A stretch of DNA of 51,189 nucleotides. It comes from an uncultured Blautia sp. Lineage in GTDB: Bacteria; Bacillota; Clostridia; Lachnospirales; Lachnospiraceae. A program made the position numbers and the translations under genes. The notes beneath the pieces were generated by a model, which made no database searches, had not been told where the DNA came from, and saw only the letters and a list, made by a program, of their open reading frames with translations. Of the stretch, positions 35,701 to 44,511 are shown in pieces (position 1 is the stretch's first letter; the number at the start of each line of letters is the position of its first letter). The stretch lies in contig UQCM01000015.1 in assembly GCA_900539525.1 (NCBI GenBank), positions 1-51,189 on the forward strand, given 5' to 3'.

Positions 35701-37361
35701 TGGATGTGGAAATAGGTGTAAACAACATAGATCTTATTCCACCGACCGGCGAATTTGTATATGAAAAGCAGGATAATGGAGATGTAAAGGTATATATTAA
35801 GCATGAAGCTGACAGTATGATTCTTACGGAAGGCGTAAAAACAGATGCAAACGGAGAGTATCTCTTATTTTCACAAAACGGAGAGGTTCAGGTTCTGCTA
35901 GAAGATGCAGCTGGAAATAGAACAACCTTACTTGCGGTAGTATCTGTTGTAGATAAAAGTGCGCCGGTTCTGACGAAAAGCCAGTGGCTGACAAATTCGG
36001 GAAATATAAATGAACTGACAAATGGGTCTGTTCGCCTGTATCTTGAATTTGATGAAACAGTAGCTAAGCTTGTAAAATCAGAAAAAACAGCGGGGTATAC
36101 GGTAAGCTTTTTGGGAAATACAGCGACTTTAGAATTTTCAGAAAACTGTCAGGCCAGGTTTACTGTATATGATGTATGTGGTAACTCGGCAGATTATACA
36201 TTCCCGGAAGAGGGAGCTCTTACTTGTATTGACCAGGTTGCACCATCTATTGTAAAAACAGAAAAGAAATATGTGGAAGCAACAAATAAAGTTACAATAG
36301 AATTCGAGTTTGATGAAGCAGTTACCAGTGCAAATGAAAAAGTAACAGGGGAAAACGGAGAAATTCTTTATCAGACGACATACGCGAAGACTATAGACAA
36401 AAATGGAGAATACAGGTTTACATTTGCAGATAAGGTCGGAAATATCGTGAGCAGCAGTGTGCGCGTAACAGAAATTGATGAAAAAGCGCCAACGTTAAGC
36501 TTCTGTTTTAAAGAACTGGACGGAAGTAAAATTGACATGCTGGGGAAAGAAGAAGATGCAATGAATTATGTGGCAGATGTTCGTAAAGAGGACTTCTTAC
36601 TGCAGGTTACAACGGACGAAGCAAAGACAAAGGTTGTGATTGTAGAGGAAAACAGCAATTCGAAAGAAACAGAATTAAGTATTGAAAGTGCGTCTGTTTA
36701 TGCAAATTATCGAATCAGTAAAAATGGAAATTATAAAATGATCGCTACAGATCAGTACGGTAATACAGGTGTTTCCCGACTTACGATTGGCTTTTTGGAT
36801 AAGGATGCTCCGAGGGTTACCCTGCCATCAGAAGCTGCCGTTGTCTTAGCAGGCTGCAGCGTTGCAGACGTGAAAGCTGCGATAACAGAAGGCGTTGAAG
36901 TTCAGGATTATGCACAGGGTGGATATAGTAACAAGGGATGTAAACTGGAAGTCGAATTAGATGAGTCCGTTTTGAAAACACCGGGAAGCTACATAGTGAA
37001 ATTAATTGCAAGCGATGAAGTTGGGAATAAAACACAAAAGACAAGACGTCTAAAAGTAATGAGTGCAGAAGATACCTGTATCATAGTAAACGGAAAGCAG
37101 ACGATTTCCGGTGGTATGGCAGTTATTGAAAAGGCACATAACCCCAATATATCCATTGAGCTTCCTGAGAAATTAAAAGATGCAGCAGTAACAGGCGGAA
37201 GAATCAGCATGTATTGGTCTGAGGGATATCTGACAAAGGCACAAATGAAGTATGGTAATTCTTTTAAAGACAGCTTTGCAGTGAATGAAAGTGGTTATTA
37301 TACAGTGCTGATCCAGACGGCAGAACGTGATGCTTATCTGGTGTATATTTTCGTCAAATAG
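29799..37361 (+). CDS. Giant secreted Ig-like repeat protein 1 (2520 residues)
   Basis: Signal peptide at about 1-38 (Lys-rich, then VLSMLCAATVFMNLFPI). Residues 40-470 form a unique N-terminal region. From about 478 on the protein is a chain of predicted beta-sandwich Ig-like domains opening with D/xxAP-type motifs, such as IAPRIESRWV near 782, PPVPTW near 1787, PPTGEFVYE near 1980, and DKSAPVL, DQVAPSI, DEKAPTL and DKDAPRV near 2054, 2145, 2227 and 2334. The overall charge is acidic and cysteines are scarce. No LPXTG motif, C-terminal hydrophobic anchor or catalytic motif is visible; it ends AYLVYIFVK. GAGGAGGG lies 7 nt before ATG. It is probably a surface or secreted adhesin-like protein. 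A 33-bp tandem duplication sits at 33571-33636. Confidence 0.85.
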   Translation: MNAKAMKRKEVKKRVLSMLCAATVFMNLFPIPDMSVGAEANYTYDPPTELSIPYDSKNVNSETRTVALFDDAMTVLGTDPVLSKKDVTYKEQRAWLSKNNYLLNDLFLLDDVLKVNYQGVPGSALPEYISSTLKGTYRMRYAKSTGLTGNVYEKTESGEWTNHRFDPIKDGKKDTKYNGNMLNLISKGDLNFSYGLQARGGEEKKSYFVAKKVTKIHASFSAFSNETKRTPTYDRWDNFNMSSNALLFSDEQKYWGSGDSNKSLTFEGKNAFGRVSPVKFRNITVYGRDKQGPKVSYVGIYDQNPVYDSEDEENNRIPEDKEVGFMDWDMKPLTSLGVEDDIENRDVYIALVFDEPVTFRLKEGESIDSFLSNLSLKIETMGISGSSATAASAKFYSYAPSKNTSLPAMIFKYTIEDPNEEVKRGDYYEFRKVKFNSSDNGDLFSHIYDLSGNPMGMSTGGNVTGFEKTLSDKLVVDKRPLKITDVKVTTDGSDSEYVRFGEYIDIEVNLSKEIANVGDFSYFRRGAEDFPLLTLNVLDGDGNPVQLGGGDGHYRNYGMTVTSATGNSAKRTTLKYHLFVGSNRWKTETPGEPIKIKTLETQNGLNIKDAVGNELAGTLIEDGKFNGEEVSYNSEYKLDFHPATSTIGEPEWIEGGANDNTTEAICRIPLTMKDDYSLEGCEGVMSIYSSPSFNGNGEDFQYALFDTEAVADNDWQTAENGSANADIIFADGGSNGSYNRYLFLKLPKERELGELGIRLSVTDQAGNRGSQTKYVQIHADTIAPRIESRWVDNDKLQLFVRDLSEIHYSYEWKVTKTKTEGTTTETITGDGTEQYIEIQNKNIGLEQAIYESTVKVTVTAAGQSVTETFTSTFDNTQAGVKLTSDTPTDCLISGTPSVKVDFTDVVELAYCWMAKPYSEKDNAIPGNYPADTGYKGYTVMDLTTVPDVQTGQSGEETFYTGSMTLSSKDVKFDVWSSAEYFYPVEKMNRPGGLVVRIKDTKGNYSYESITFQFLNNFTDRAIINYSDYGNITPINVEVYNARFGSGDMQYASGQEDSYLFLTGNDLCYTNVIYLGKAYGGNEIDYQNSRIEISDSDTQEVIYTVPITREDFVPADKFIEDRFDAHTNKIVCDCYTINKMIPASVFEHIKNGPQGFQIDVYIVPAESKPAVEGEEAKQLEPIHDIHWFTVTNECEISGGVAGMTKFDWKEGEDGEVTITPETVRDWAAEGKAANLVWEDGKIVDKTEDVQIITISRNKSVSSGEEIKPRSVSGEEEIAPMLVFYAMDGTYNVELEDKTDLTEFDSPYEARNAYMGCASLDGLSYDDTTGEIKLESIYTPMGNYYKQSGSWDTGEEGAYYNSLMALSYEPELKTGLNEFYYQFESCSGNLSPVYKIIIEVVEPEIEITTDISKPEDGTKIKDAVEVSACITNGEELEKIEVTAEYEDRTSAARIDGGDPGDLKESIWRFERNGILTVTLTDKEGNVKTETKEIDYISTAPEISDLKSESTTQIKVSGKVEQNTKSLEFRFDDEYMKWLEENPEDETEEEQNVSEIWYSINQEENAFPGRLSDTVWEEDGTFCIRSAAKSMEDGKGVQPKTITIRATEPYGDHSEKTIPLSVDAPKVCAEPAEYSFGSALSFHAPVKLLNMESDQGKEKYAVAFRNLPIYETGTFTVEYADLFGRIYEQEIAANMDAAYKHNVMYSHTTSTKEDVTAMISAEAENLYVKAEGTMTGSESVEIDGQTYYRNANIVFTENGEKNYTLAISDSEHTSVISEMTLTCYVKNIDREPPVPTWDREVLGREITTYAENGEITTTVYGQVSYKIVSFDDENVTFLDESNGQYNFSSPGSYTFKYVDEAGNEGTLTVEEENTRFISENGEITDYLVTFYQGTENMGVYTSTDIANAELAPSAENVTVWMEALNEKGERIPAVISEAEDTDCIKYNKEQCRITFTDNGNAKFKLTAENSVDVEIGVNNIDLIPPTGEFVYEKQDNGDVKVYIKHEADSMILTEGVKTDANGEYLLFSQNGEVQVLLEDAAGNRTTLLAVVSVVDKSAPVLTKSQWLTNSGNINELTNGSVRLYLEFDETVAKLVKSEKTAGYTVSFLGNTATLEFSENCQARFTVYDVCGNSADYTFPEEGALTCIDQVAPSIVKTEKKYVEATNKVTIEFEFDEAVTSANEKVTGENGEILYQTTYAKTIDKNGEYRFTFADKVGNIVSSSVRVTEIDEKAPTLSFCFKELDGSKIDMLGKEEDAMNYVADVRKEDFLLQVTTDEAKTKVVIVEENSNSKETELSIESASVYANYRISKNGNYKMIATDQYGNTGVSRLTIGFLDKDAPRVTLPSEAAVVLAGCSVADVKAAITEGVEVQDYAQGGYSNKGCKLEVELDESVLKTPGSYIVKLIASDEVGNKTQKTRRLKVMSAEDTCIIVNGKQTISGGMAVIEKAHNPNISIELPEKLKDAAVTGGRISMYWSEGYLTKAQMKYGNSFKDSFAVNESGYYTVLIQTAERDAYLVYIFVK
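33571..33636 (+). repeat. 33-bp tandem duplication inside giant protein 1
   Basis: GTGTCTC at 33571 recurs at 33604 with the following bases largely alike. It encodes two similar 11-residue units, SVSSGEEIKPR and SVSGEEEIAPM, in an otherwise non-repetitive linker near residue 1260. It is the kind of unit that can expand and contract. Confidence 0.65.
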
Positions 37362-37514
37362 GTAACTGTTCAGAGTCATGCGGATTTATAAAAATTTGCT
37401 CTGGGGAGCTTGCTCAGCAGAGCAAAATTTTATAAATCTATAGGGCGAGAGCCCTGCATGAGCAAAAGGAAAGCCTCGCAGAGGCGATTTTGCGAATGGA
37501 CTCTGAATAGTTAC
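37362..37514 (+). repeat. Structured dispersed repeat, copy 2
   Basis: Same architecture as 6302-6451. Outer arms GTAACTGTTCAGAG (37362-37375) and CTCTGAATAGTTAC (37501-37514) pair with one G-T. The long stem at 37383-37403 pairs with 37418-37438 (20 of 21 bases), although its sequence differs from copy 1. The AGGGCGAGAGCCCT hairpin (37442-37455) and the following CATGAGCAAAAGGAAAGCC are nearly identical, and a GCCTC/GAGGC hairpin replaces the CCC/GGG one. It begins right after the giant protein 1 stop and ends 24 nt before giant protein 2. Confidence 0.85.
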
Positions 37515-37537
37515 TCAAATAGGGAGGTGGAAAATAG

Positions 37538-40500
37538 ATGTTAAAGCGTGTTTTAGCAGGTTTTTTAGCCACTGTTCTTGCGTTCCAGTCGCTTCCTGTG
37601 GAAGCGCTGGCACAGCAAAGTAAAGAGACAGGTACAGTGAGCGTTTCAAATGAATATCTGCAAGTTGTCGTTAATAAGGAAAATGGCGGATATACGATTA
37701 ATACCAAAGAAGGTGATCTTAGAAAAGACACCGACAACAATAAGCAACTGTTACACTCGGGAGAATACTATGACAGTTCCTTCACTTCTTTCCAGGTTGG
37801 AGGAGAAGATGGGAAAGAGTATATTTTTGGTAACGACTATCTGTTTGCAGAGAAGGTGAAGACCACAAGTGATACAGAGGGAATTACAAGTGTATGGTCA
37901 GTTGGCGGTATTCGATATACACAACGTATCGAACTGGTAAATAATGAGGCATCTGAACAATTAGGAACAGCTCAGATTATTTATACGGTTGAGAACACAA
38001 CAGATTCAGAAAAAAGTATTAAGAGCCGGTTGTTGATGGATACACAGCTTGGAGACCAGGATTACGCAATATATGAAGCAGGAGATGATATCCTCGGAAA
38101 TGGTTTTCAGGGATATGTAACAGAAACCGAATTAGATCGTACTAAGGGACAATTCGTTCCGGTGGACTATTTTGCAAGAGACAGTGTCAGCGATTCATCT
38201 ATAGCTGCGTTTGGAGTGAACAGCGTAAATGAAACAGAAAAGCCTTATAAAATGATTTTTGCTCACTGGGCAAATCTTGCGTCTACCAAGTTTGACTATA
38301 AGGTTGATGAAAAATATAACTTTACCAGCAAGATCAATCGTATTAAGACAGCAGACTCCGCAGTTGCTCTTTATTACGATTTAGGCGTTTTAGGAGCAGG
38401 AGAAAGTAAGAGCTTTTCTACTTATTACGGTGTAACGGCCAATCTGAAAAATGAGGGAAATCGGGTGTTGATTCATACGACCGCTCCTGCCCGTATGAAT
38501 TTTAACGAAGCACGAACAGCCTTTGTGGGTTCAACAGGACGAGAGAATAATCGTGTGCGAATCAATACAACCGTTACCAATCCTGATGATTCAGGAATTA
38601 CCTGGAAAAACGTACGTGTAGTTGTATATGCTATGGGGATTTCGGCAGAACGACAAGATGATTCAGGTGAATGGACGGTATACGATAATATTAATCCGGT
38701 ATGTACGGAGATTGAGGATTTTTCACCGGGTGAATCCATACCGACATATTTTGATTTTCAATTTACGCCTAAAGAATCCCATGAATTGGGAAGTTTTGTG
38801 ACTAAGGTTTACAACTTTGACCCGCAAGTCAATAAATTAGGTGTATATGCTGAGGATTTCTGTATTGGAACAACAGAGAATACCATATATATTCCGGCAA
38901 AAGACCCGACATTGCCAACAATCTCTATTCTTTCAGTAGAACCGCAGATTCTTTATAATGATAATGGCAGATATCTGACGATGAGTGGAAAGGGAATGAC
39001 CTTTTTAAATCATCATTCATTCCGTTATTTAGAACTGCGAGGTGAAGCAGATGCATCTGTTACTTATAGAGTAGAAAAAGAGAGTATGGCGATTAGTGCA
39101 GATGGAACGTCAGTAAGCTTTTACCTGAATGAGTATATGCTTCCTGGAAAATATGACATACATCTGATTTGGGATTCGTCAGAAAATAATCGGCCAAATG
39201 GTGTCCCGGAGGATATTTATTCGGATGGAATGTCGGTGGTGATGACTGACGATGAATCTTATCGGAATGACAGTTACGGTGTTTTAGCGGTAAGTACAGG
39301 AGCAGAGAATACATACAAGGTAACTGCATTTAGAGATGAGAGTGGCTATGATCAGTATCTTTCAAAGTTAGAAGAAACCAATTCGACGGAAGAAATTTTG
39401 TTGACCTTGCGTGGAAGTCTGTTAAAGGAGAATGATAGCGAGAATTACCGTATTTGCGGAAAAGACACATCAATTACAATTAATAATGCGTTGCTTTATG
39501 AAGGAAATAACTTTGATGTAAGCGTAAATGGTGGAAGTGTTGAAATTGCCATGGATGGTAAGCTGACAACGGTAGGTGCTTCTACTCTGGTACGGGACGG
39601 GACTTCTTATATCAGGTTAAATGAAGGAACAGAATATGTAATTCCAATATATAACAGTCGTGGTGAAACATTGGATGGAGATACAACCAGAGAAAATCAG
39701 GAATATATGCAGCTTTCCTGGGATGGTTCCTATGGTTTTCTCCAAAGTGTAGGTGGTTTCCTGATAGATTTACGCTATGGTATATTTGGAAAAATGAATG
39801 ACACCGCAGGAAACAGCATCGATGAAAATGCTAAAAGTTATGACATTATTTCTTTTGGTGGTGGGTTAGATCTTTCGTTCATGACACCGGGTGGTGCTAA
39901 GGTGGCAAGAGAAAATCGAAGTAAATCCAGTTCCTGGACTTTTAAGAAGATGGACAGTACGAGTGGATTAGATCCGTATGGATTTGAGAGCTGGGTTTCA
40001 GAAGAAGCACCGGAGCAACAGGAAGTAACAAAGTTTTCAGGTGGTGTGGCTATCAATGATATTCTCTATGGAAACAATGGAAAGAAGACAGGATATCTTG
40101 GTATTAATATGGATGCTCATCTGACATTGCCAAATATTGTAAGCTTTTTACCAAATTCCATGGAAGGAGACCTTGCAATTAATACCGTTGGAGGTTATGA
40201 AGTGGGTGTATCAGGACAAGCCAAAACACTTAATTTTGAAATGGCATTTGCGCTGGTCGTAAAAGGGAACGAAAGTGGTGCACCGATTCCGGACAAGCTG
40301 TACTTCACACTGGGTGGTTTTGAACCTGGTGTTAATGTGGATGGTCTGGGTGTGCTCTGGCTGACAGGAGGTGGCGGCGGTTTTGAAAACCTCTACGATA
40401 CGATTTACGGAACAGATGGAATTCCGCCATTGACATTACTGTTAAACGTACAGTTTGATTTGATGAAAATAATGACAGGATCAGCAGATTTATCCTTGTC

Positions 40501-43500
40501 TTTACGTTCAATTGGAGTAAAACTGTCGGATGTCAGTTTGAAATTTGTGAAGCAGGCAAAGTTTTTAGATGGTGGAAGTATTCGTCTTGCATGGTATCCA
40601 AGCATGGAAGTGTCCCTGGAAGGCAGTGTGAATTTCCTGCAGATTTTCAAAGGAAGTTTTTATGTGATAGGAAGGGAAGAACTTTTTGAAATGATGCTGC
40701 GTGTAGCAATTTCAGTGCCTTCCTTCATACCTGTCGTTGGTGGTATGGAAATAGCCTCGGCTGAATTAGGCGGAGGCACGAAAAAAATGTGGGGCTCGGT
40801 GACCTTGCTTGAAATTATACGTCTCGGATTTACTTATTATTGGGATTCGGGAAAAGTAAGCTTCAAGACAGGGAAAGCAAGGACAGCGAAGGCAGCATAT
40901 GCACAGATGACGCAGCCGCGTGCAGTTGATTATGATGAAACGACAGGAGAAACACAATATCTGCAGCTCGGTTCGAATTTGAACTTTGTATGTGGTAGTG
41001 GTAAAGATGTATCACTTACTGATGCTGACATAAGATCACTAAGCTCGAAAAGCTCAAGAAGTCTAAAAAGAAGCGCGAATACAAGCATACAGTCAAATGT
41101 AGAGGTAAATAAACACTTGATAACATTAGCACCGGGTAAAACTTACCTGTTAACTGTGAATACAGTAAGTGCAAGCGACAGCCTTACGAAAGATTGCCTT
41201 CTTGTGCAGAAAAATGGAACTGGTGAGAATGTGTTAGATTTCTACAGTGCGGAAGGTACTCTTGCAGAAAAGCAGGAAGCTACACAGTCTTCAAATGTGA
41301 ATATCGTTGGTGAAGGAAAAGATGCTGTTGCATATATTGCCTTAGAAGGCAATGCAGAGCCATATCTTCTTACCGCAACGAGAGAAGATGGAACGGGACT
41401 GCCGGTTTCTGTCGGTGTTGTTGAAGTAGAAGAATTACCGGAATTGACAGGAGAGGTTACTTCAACTAAAAATGGAAATCAGTTAAATGTTTGCTGGAAT
41501 GCCCAAAATGCTACGGAGAACACGAAACTACATATTACCTTGTCAGAAGAAGCAGGAGAAAAAGCAGATGTTACCTTAGCAGAGATATCCGGATTGGATA
41601 AAATTACTGCCGGAACCACCGACGTGACAATTCCGGATTCTTTACCAAGCGGAGATTATTATGTAAATGTAACAATTATTGAAGAAGGTAAAACTTACAG
41701 TACATTGCAGTCAAAAGCCCCGATTTCACATGAAAATAGCAAAGCGCCGGGCAGCGTAGAGAACGTGCAGCTTGAGAACTGCGGAAATAACAAGTTAGAA
41801 GTGAAGATAACCGATGATTTTACAGATGAGAAAGTAGCCGGCTATTATGTAGATGTCTATGAAGATAACGAATTAAAAGAAAGTGGACTTTACTTTACGA
41901 AAGAGCAGGCAAAAAATGGGGAACTGCGTATTGGTGGAAGCTATGAAATGATGGAATATGAAACCTTAAGCAATGGAGAAGCCCGGGAAACAGGAAATAC
42001 TGTTAATATAGGATATACTCCGGGAAAAACGTATCAGGTATCTGTACGTGCAGCAGATCATAGCGAAGAAACGATATATTGCAGTTCAGAAAAGAAGAGT
42101 GAAGCATGTGTTCTTCGTGAACACAAACTTCCAAATATTACTTTTAATGTAAATGGAGCAGATATTCCGGAGAAAGAAGCTGCAAATATAGCTGAAAATG
42201 CAGCAGAATTAATCATCAAGAGTGATATTCCGGTGAAGGGAACGTTGAGCGTAGATGGAGCAGAGGGAAAAGTATATCAATACGATACAACCGGCACTCA
42301 ATTTACAGAAAATCTGTCCCTGACAGACGGAGAACATATTTTGGAATTTTCTTGTGAAAACGAACAGGGAGATAAGAAAATAATAACAAAATCGGTGGTA
42401 GTAGATACGAAAGCACCGCTATTGCTGGTAGAAACACCGATTTCCGGAGATATCATTCGAAATGGGCAGGTAAATATCAAAGCCGTTGCAGAAAATGATG
42501 CGAAATACACATTTTCGATAGATGGAACTGTTATTGGCGAGGCGGACAGAGATTTAAATGCGAAGATCTCGAATGGCTTGTTAGACCTGACCTTAGATGT
42601 GCCAAACAACATGGATACTTATGTCAGCACATTAACAATTTCTGCAAAAGATGCAGCAGGAAATGAAACGACTGTTTCGCTGGAATTACAAAATGGAGAT
42701 TTGATTTCAAAATTAGCCAATGAATTAAAATACACAGAACTATGTGCAGAGAACGAAGAAACGTCAGAAGGTATTGTGGATATATCGGAGACAAAACGAC
42801 TTAGCTTATCTATGATCGGTGTGTTAGAGGATGGCACAAAGATTGATTTAACAAAACTTCCGGGTACAACTTTTGAAATTGCCAGCGGGGATGCAGCATT
42901 TATTGCAGATGGAAACGTGGTAGAAACAACCGGTGCAGGAGGCGCGAGCCAGGTTATAGGAAAATTTGAAGCGGAATTAGGAAGTGGAGTTACGTTTGAA
43001 GATTCCTTACGTATAGAAACCGGTGAACCGGAATTAAAGTATTACACAATTTATCTTACAGAGGGAGACGGATATGAGTACGTAGAAACAGCAGAATCCA
43101 ACGTCATTCCATATGCAGGTTCTTACAAGTTTAAAGTTGAAGTGAAAGAGGGTTACACGAAGACGGAGAACTTTGTTGTAAAAGCAAATGATGTGGCGTT
43201 AAACCCGGATGCAGAAGGTTATTATTGTATAGAAAATATACAAAAAGACCAGACGATTTCAGTGGAAGGTGTTTTAGACCAGACAGCACCTGCAGCCAGG
43301 ATTTCAATTGCGGAAAATAAATGGGAGAGTTTCTTGAACACGATTACCTTTGGACTTTTCTATAATAAATCGCAGATGGTAGAAATCATAGCAGAGGATG
43401 CAGGAAGCGGAGTAGCAGATATAAGCTATTACATTTCGGGTAAGCCATTGACAGAAATACAACTGAAAGATTCTTCACTTGCATGGAAGGAATATACCGC

Positions 43501-44371
43501 TAAGTTGAAACTGGAGGCAGAAGGTGAATACATTGTTTATGCTAAAGTTGCAGATAAAGCAGGAAATAAGGTATATGTAAATTCTCAGGGTGTGGTTCTT
43601 CTAAAACAGGCTCCTGTTGTTACAGGTATTCAGGATGGTGGTGTCTACTACGGAGATGTAAAAGCGAAAGTAGACAAAAAGTATGTTGTATCTGTCACCA
43701 GTAATGGAAAGAATATTGCCATTTCACAAGATGGTACATTTACACTTTCACCTGTAGATGGGGTTCAGGAAATTGTGGTAACGGATAAAGCCGGAAACCA
43801 GACAAAAATGAAAATTACCATTTATACCTCGAAGAATGAAAAGGTAAAAAGCATTAAGATTACCGGTATATCGAAACAAATTGCTGCAGGTAAAAAAATA
43901 CAGTTAACAGCAAATATTTCACCTGAGAATGCAGCCAATAAGGAAGTAACATGGAAAAGCAGTAATAAAAAATATGCAACGGTTTCATCGAAAGGTGTAG
44001 TGAAAACGAAAAAAGCCGGTAAGAATAAGACGGTAACGATTACAGCAATTGCAAAAGATGGAAGCGGAAAGAAGGCTGCTTATAAGATTAAGATTATGCC
44101 AAACGCAGTAAAGAAGGTTAGCCTAAAGGCTTCAAAGACCGTGAAAGCCGGTAAGAAATTAGAAATCAAAGCAACTGTAACACCGAATCTATCATCAAAA
44201 AAGATAAACAAAAAACTAAAATGGAGTACAAGTAATAAAAAATATGCAACAGTATCATCTAAGGGCGTGGTGAAAACCTATAAGGCAGGAAAAGGTCGTA
44301 TAGTGACAATTGCCGCAATGTCTACAGATGGAACAAAGAAAAAAGCAAAGATAAAAATTAAAATAAAATGA
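37538..44371 (+). CDS. Giant secreted protein 2 with C-terminal Big_2 domains (2277 residues)
   Basis: Signal peptide 1-25 (MLKRVLAGFLATVLAFQSLP, cleavage near ALA|QQ). The N-terminal domain (30-330) opens with VSVSNEYLQVVVNKENGGYT. A Gly-rich region of alternating polar/hydrophobic strands spans about 720-1115. Ig-like segments follow (DTKAPLLLVE near 1623, DQTAPAARIS near 1912). Two bacterial Ig-like group 2 domains close the protein (about 2101-2185 and 2189-2277), both containing KKYATVSSKGVVKT, and the end is Lys-rich. No LPXTG or membrane anchor is seen; the basic tail might hold to the wall. GGGAGGTGG lies 7 nt before ATG. It follows giant protein 1 by 176 bp and is probably expressed with it. 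Function unknown. Confidence 0.85.
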   Translation: MLKRVLAGFLATVLAFQSLPVEALAQQSKETGTVSVSNEYLQVVVNKENGGYTINTKEGDLRKDTDNNKQLLHSGEYYDSSFTSFQVGGEDGKEYIFGNDYLFAEKVKTTSDTEGITSVWSVGGIRYTQRIELVNNEASEQLGTAQIIYTVENTTDSEKSIKSRLLMDTQLGDQDYAIYEAGDDILGNGFQGYVTETELDRTKGQFVPVDYFARDSVSDSSIAAFGVNSVNETEKPYKMIFAHWANLASTKFDYKVDEKYNFTSKINRIKTADSAVALYYDLGVLGAGESKSFSTYYGVTANLKNEGNRVLIHTTAPARMNFNEARTAFVGSTGRENNRVRINTTVTNPDDSGITWKNVRVVVYAMGISAERQDDSGEWTVYDNINPVCTEIEDFSPGESIPTYFDFQFTPKESHELGSFVTKVYNFDPQVNKLGVYAEDFCIGTTENTIYIPAKDPTLPTISILSVEPQILYNDNGRYLTMSGKGMTFLNHHSFRYLELRGEADASVTYRVEKESMAISADGTSVSFYLNEYMLPGKYDIHLIWDSSENNRPNGVPEDIYSDGMSVVMTDDESYRNDSYGVLAVSTGAENTYKVTAFRDESGYDQYLSKLEETNSTEEILLTLRGSLLKENDSENYRICGKDTSITINNALLYEGNNFDVSVNGGSVEIAMDGKLTTVGASTLVRDGTSYIRLNEGTEYVIPIYNSRGETLDGDTTRENQEYMQLSWDGSYGFLQSVGGFLIDLRYGIFGKMNDTAGNSIDENAKSYDIISFGGGLDLSFMTPGGAKVARENRSKSSSWTFKKMDSTSGLDPYGFESWVSEEAPEQQEVTKFSGGVAINDILYGNNGKKTGYLGINMDAHLTLPNIVSFLPNSMEGDLAINTVGGYEVGVSGQAKTLNFEMAFALVVKGNESGAPIPDKLYFTLGGFEPGVNVDGLGVLWLTGGGGGFENLYDTIYGTDGIPPLTLLLNVQFDLMKIMTGSADLSLSLRSIGVKLSDVSLKFVKQAKFLDGGSIRLAWYPSMEVSLEGSVNFLQIFKGSFYVIGREELFEMMLRVAISVPSFIPVVGGMEIASAELGGGTKKMWGSVTLLEIIRLGFTYYWDSGKVSFKTGKARTAKAAYAQMTQPRAVDYDETTGETQYLQLGSNLNFVCGSGKDVSLTDADIRSLSSKSSRSLKRSANTSIQSNVEVNKHLITLAPGKTYLLTVNTVSASDSLTKDCLLVQKNGTGENVLDFYSAEGTLAEKQEATQSSNVNIVGEGKDAVAYIALEGNAEPYLLTATREDGTGLPVSVGVVEVEELPELTGEVTSTKNGNQLNVCWNAQNATENTKLHITLSEEAGEKADVTLAEISGLDKITAGTTDVTIPDSLPSGDYYVNVTIIEEGKTYSTLQSKAPISHENSKAPGSVENVQLENCGNNKLEVKITDDFTDEKVAGYYVDVYEDNELKESGLYFTKEQAKNGELRIGGSYEMMEYETLSNGEARETGNTVNIGYTPGKTYQVSVRAADHSEETIYCSSEKKSEACVLREHKLPNITFNVNGADIPEKEAANIAENAAELIIKSDIPVKGTLSVDGAEGKVYQYDTTGTQFTENLSLTDGEHILEFSCENEQGDKKIITKSVVVDTKAPLLLVETPISGDIIRNGQVNIKAVAENDAKYTFSIDGTVIGEADRDLNAKISNGLLDLTLDVPNNMDTYVSTLTISAKDAAGNETTVSLELQNGDLISKLANELKYTELCAENEETSEGIVDISETKRLSLSMIGVLEDGTKIDLTKLPGTTFEIASGDAAFIADGNVVETTGAGGASQVIGKFEAELGSGVTFEDSLRIETGEPELKYYTIYLTEGDGYEYVETAESNVIPYAGSYKFKVEVKEGYTKTENFVVKANDVALNPDAEGYYCIENIQKDQTISVEGVLDQTAPAARISIAENKWESFLNTITFGLFYNKSQMVEIIAEDAGSGVADISYYISGKPLTEIQLKDSSLAWKEYTAKLKLEAEGEYIVYAKVADKAGNKVYVNSQGVVLLKQAPVVTGIQDGGVYYGDVKAKVDKKYVVSVTSNGKNIAISQDGTFTLSPVDGVQEIVVTDKAGNQTKMKITIYTSKNEKVKSIKITGISKQIAAGKKIQLTANISPENAANKEVTWKSSNKKYATVSSKGVVKTKKAGKNKTVTITAIAKDGSGKKAAYKIKIMPNAVKKVSLKASKTVKAGKKLEIKATVTPNLSSKKINKKLKWSTSNKKYATVSSKGVVKTYKAGKGRIVTIAAMSTDGTKKKAKIKIKIK

Positions 44372-44435
44372 GCCAAGGGTCAAAAGGTCATGATTTTTCA
44401 TGCAAGCATGAAAATCATGACCTTTTGACCCTGGC
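44372..44435 (+). repeat. Long near-perfect hairpin repeat after giant protein 2
   Basis: Begins at the base after the TGA stop. The left arm 44377-44403 (GGGTCAAAAGGTCATG...) pairs with 44406-44431 around a 2-nt loop with one bulged T, extended by GCCA/TGGC (44372-44375 / 44432-44435), giving about 30 pairs. No T-run follows. About 55 bases recur identically at 49616-49670. It could stabilise the 3' end of the giant mRNA or be a mobile MITE-type unit. Confidence 0.85.
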
Positions 44436-44511
44436 ATCATATAATACTTTTAACAAGGGGAATACGGTTAATGGTTATTCTATCCGGAAAGTAAAAATGA
44501 GGTGCTTACAC

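Noticed and set aside
37362..37514. Known metabolite riboswitch before giant protein 2
   Set aside because: No conserved core of a known riboswitch class is recognised, and the near copy at 6302 before an unrelated gene with terminal inverted arms fits a dispersed repeat better.
44368..44511. 48-codon N-terminal extension of the 7TM sensor gene
   Set aside because: It starts inside the giant protein 2 stop region and translates the long hairpin repeat. GTG 44512 with GAGGTG upstream gives a normal membrane-protein N-terminus.
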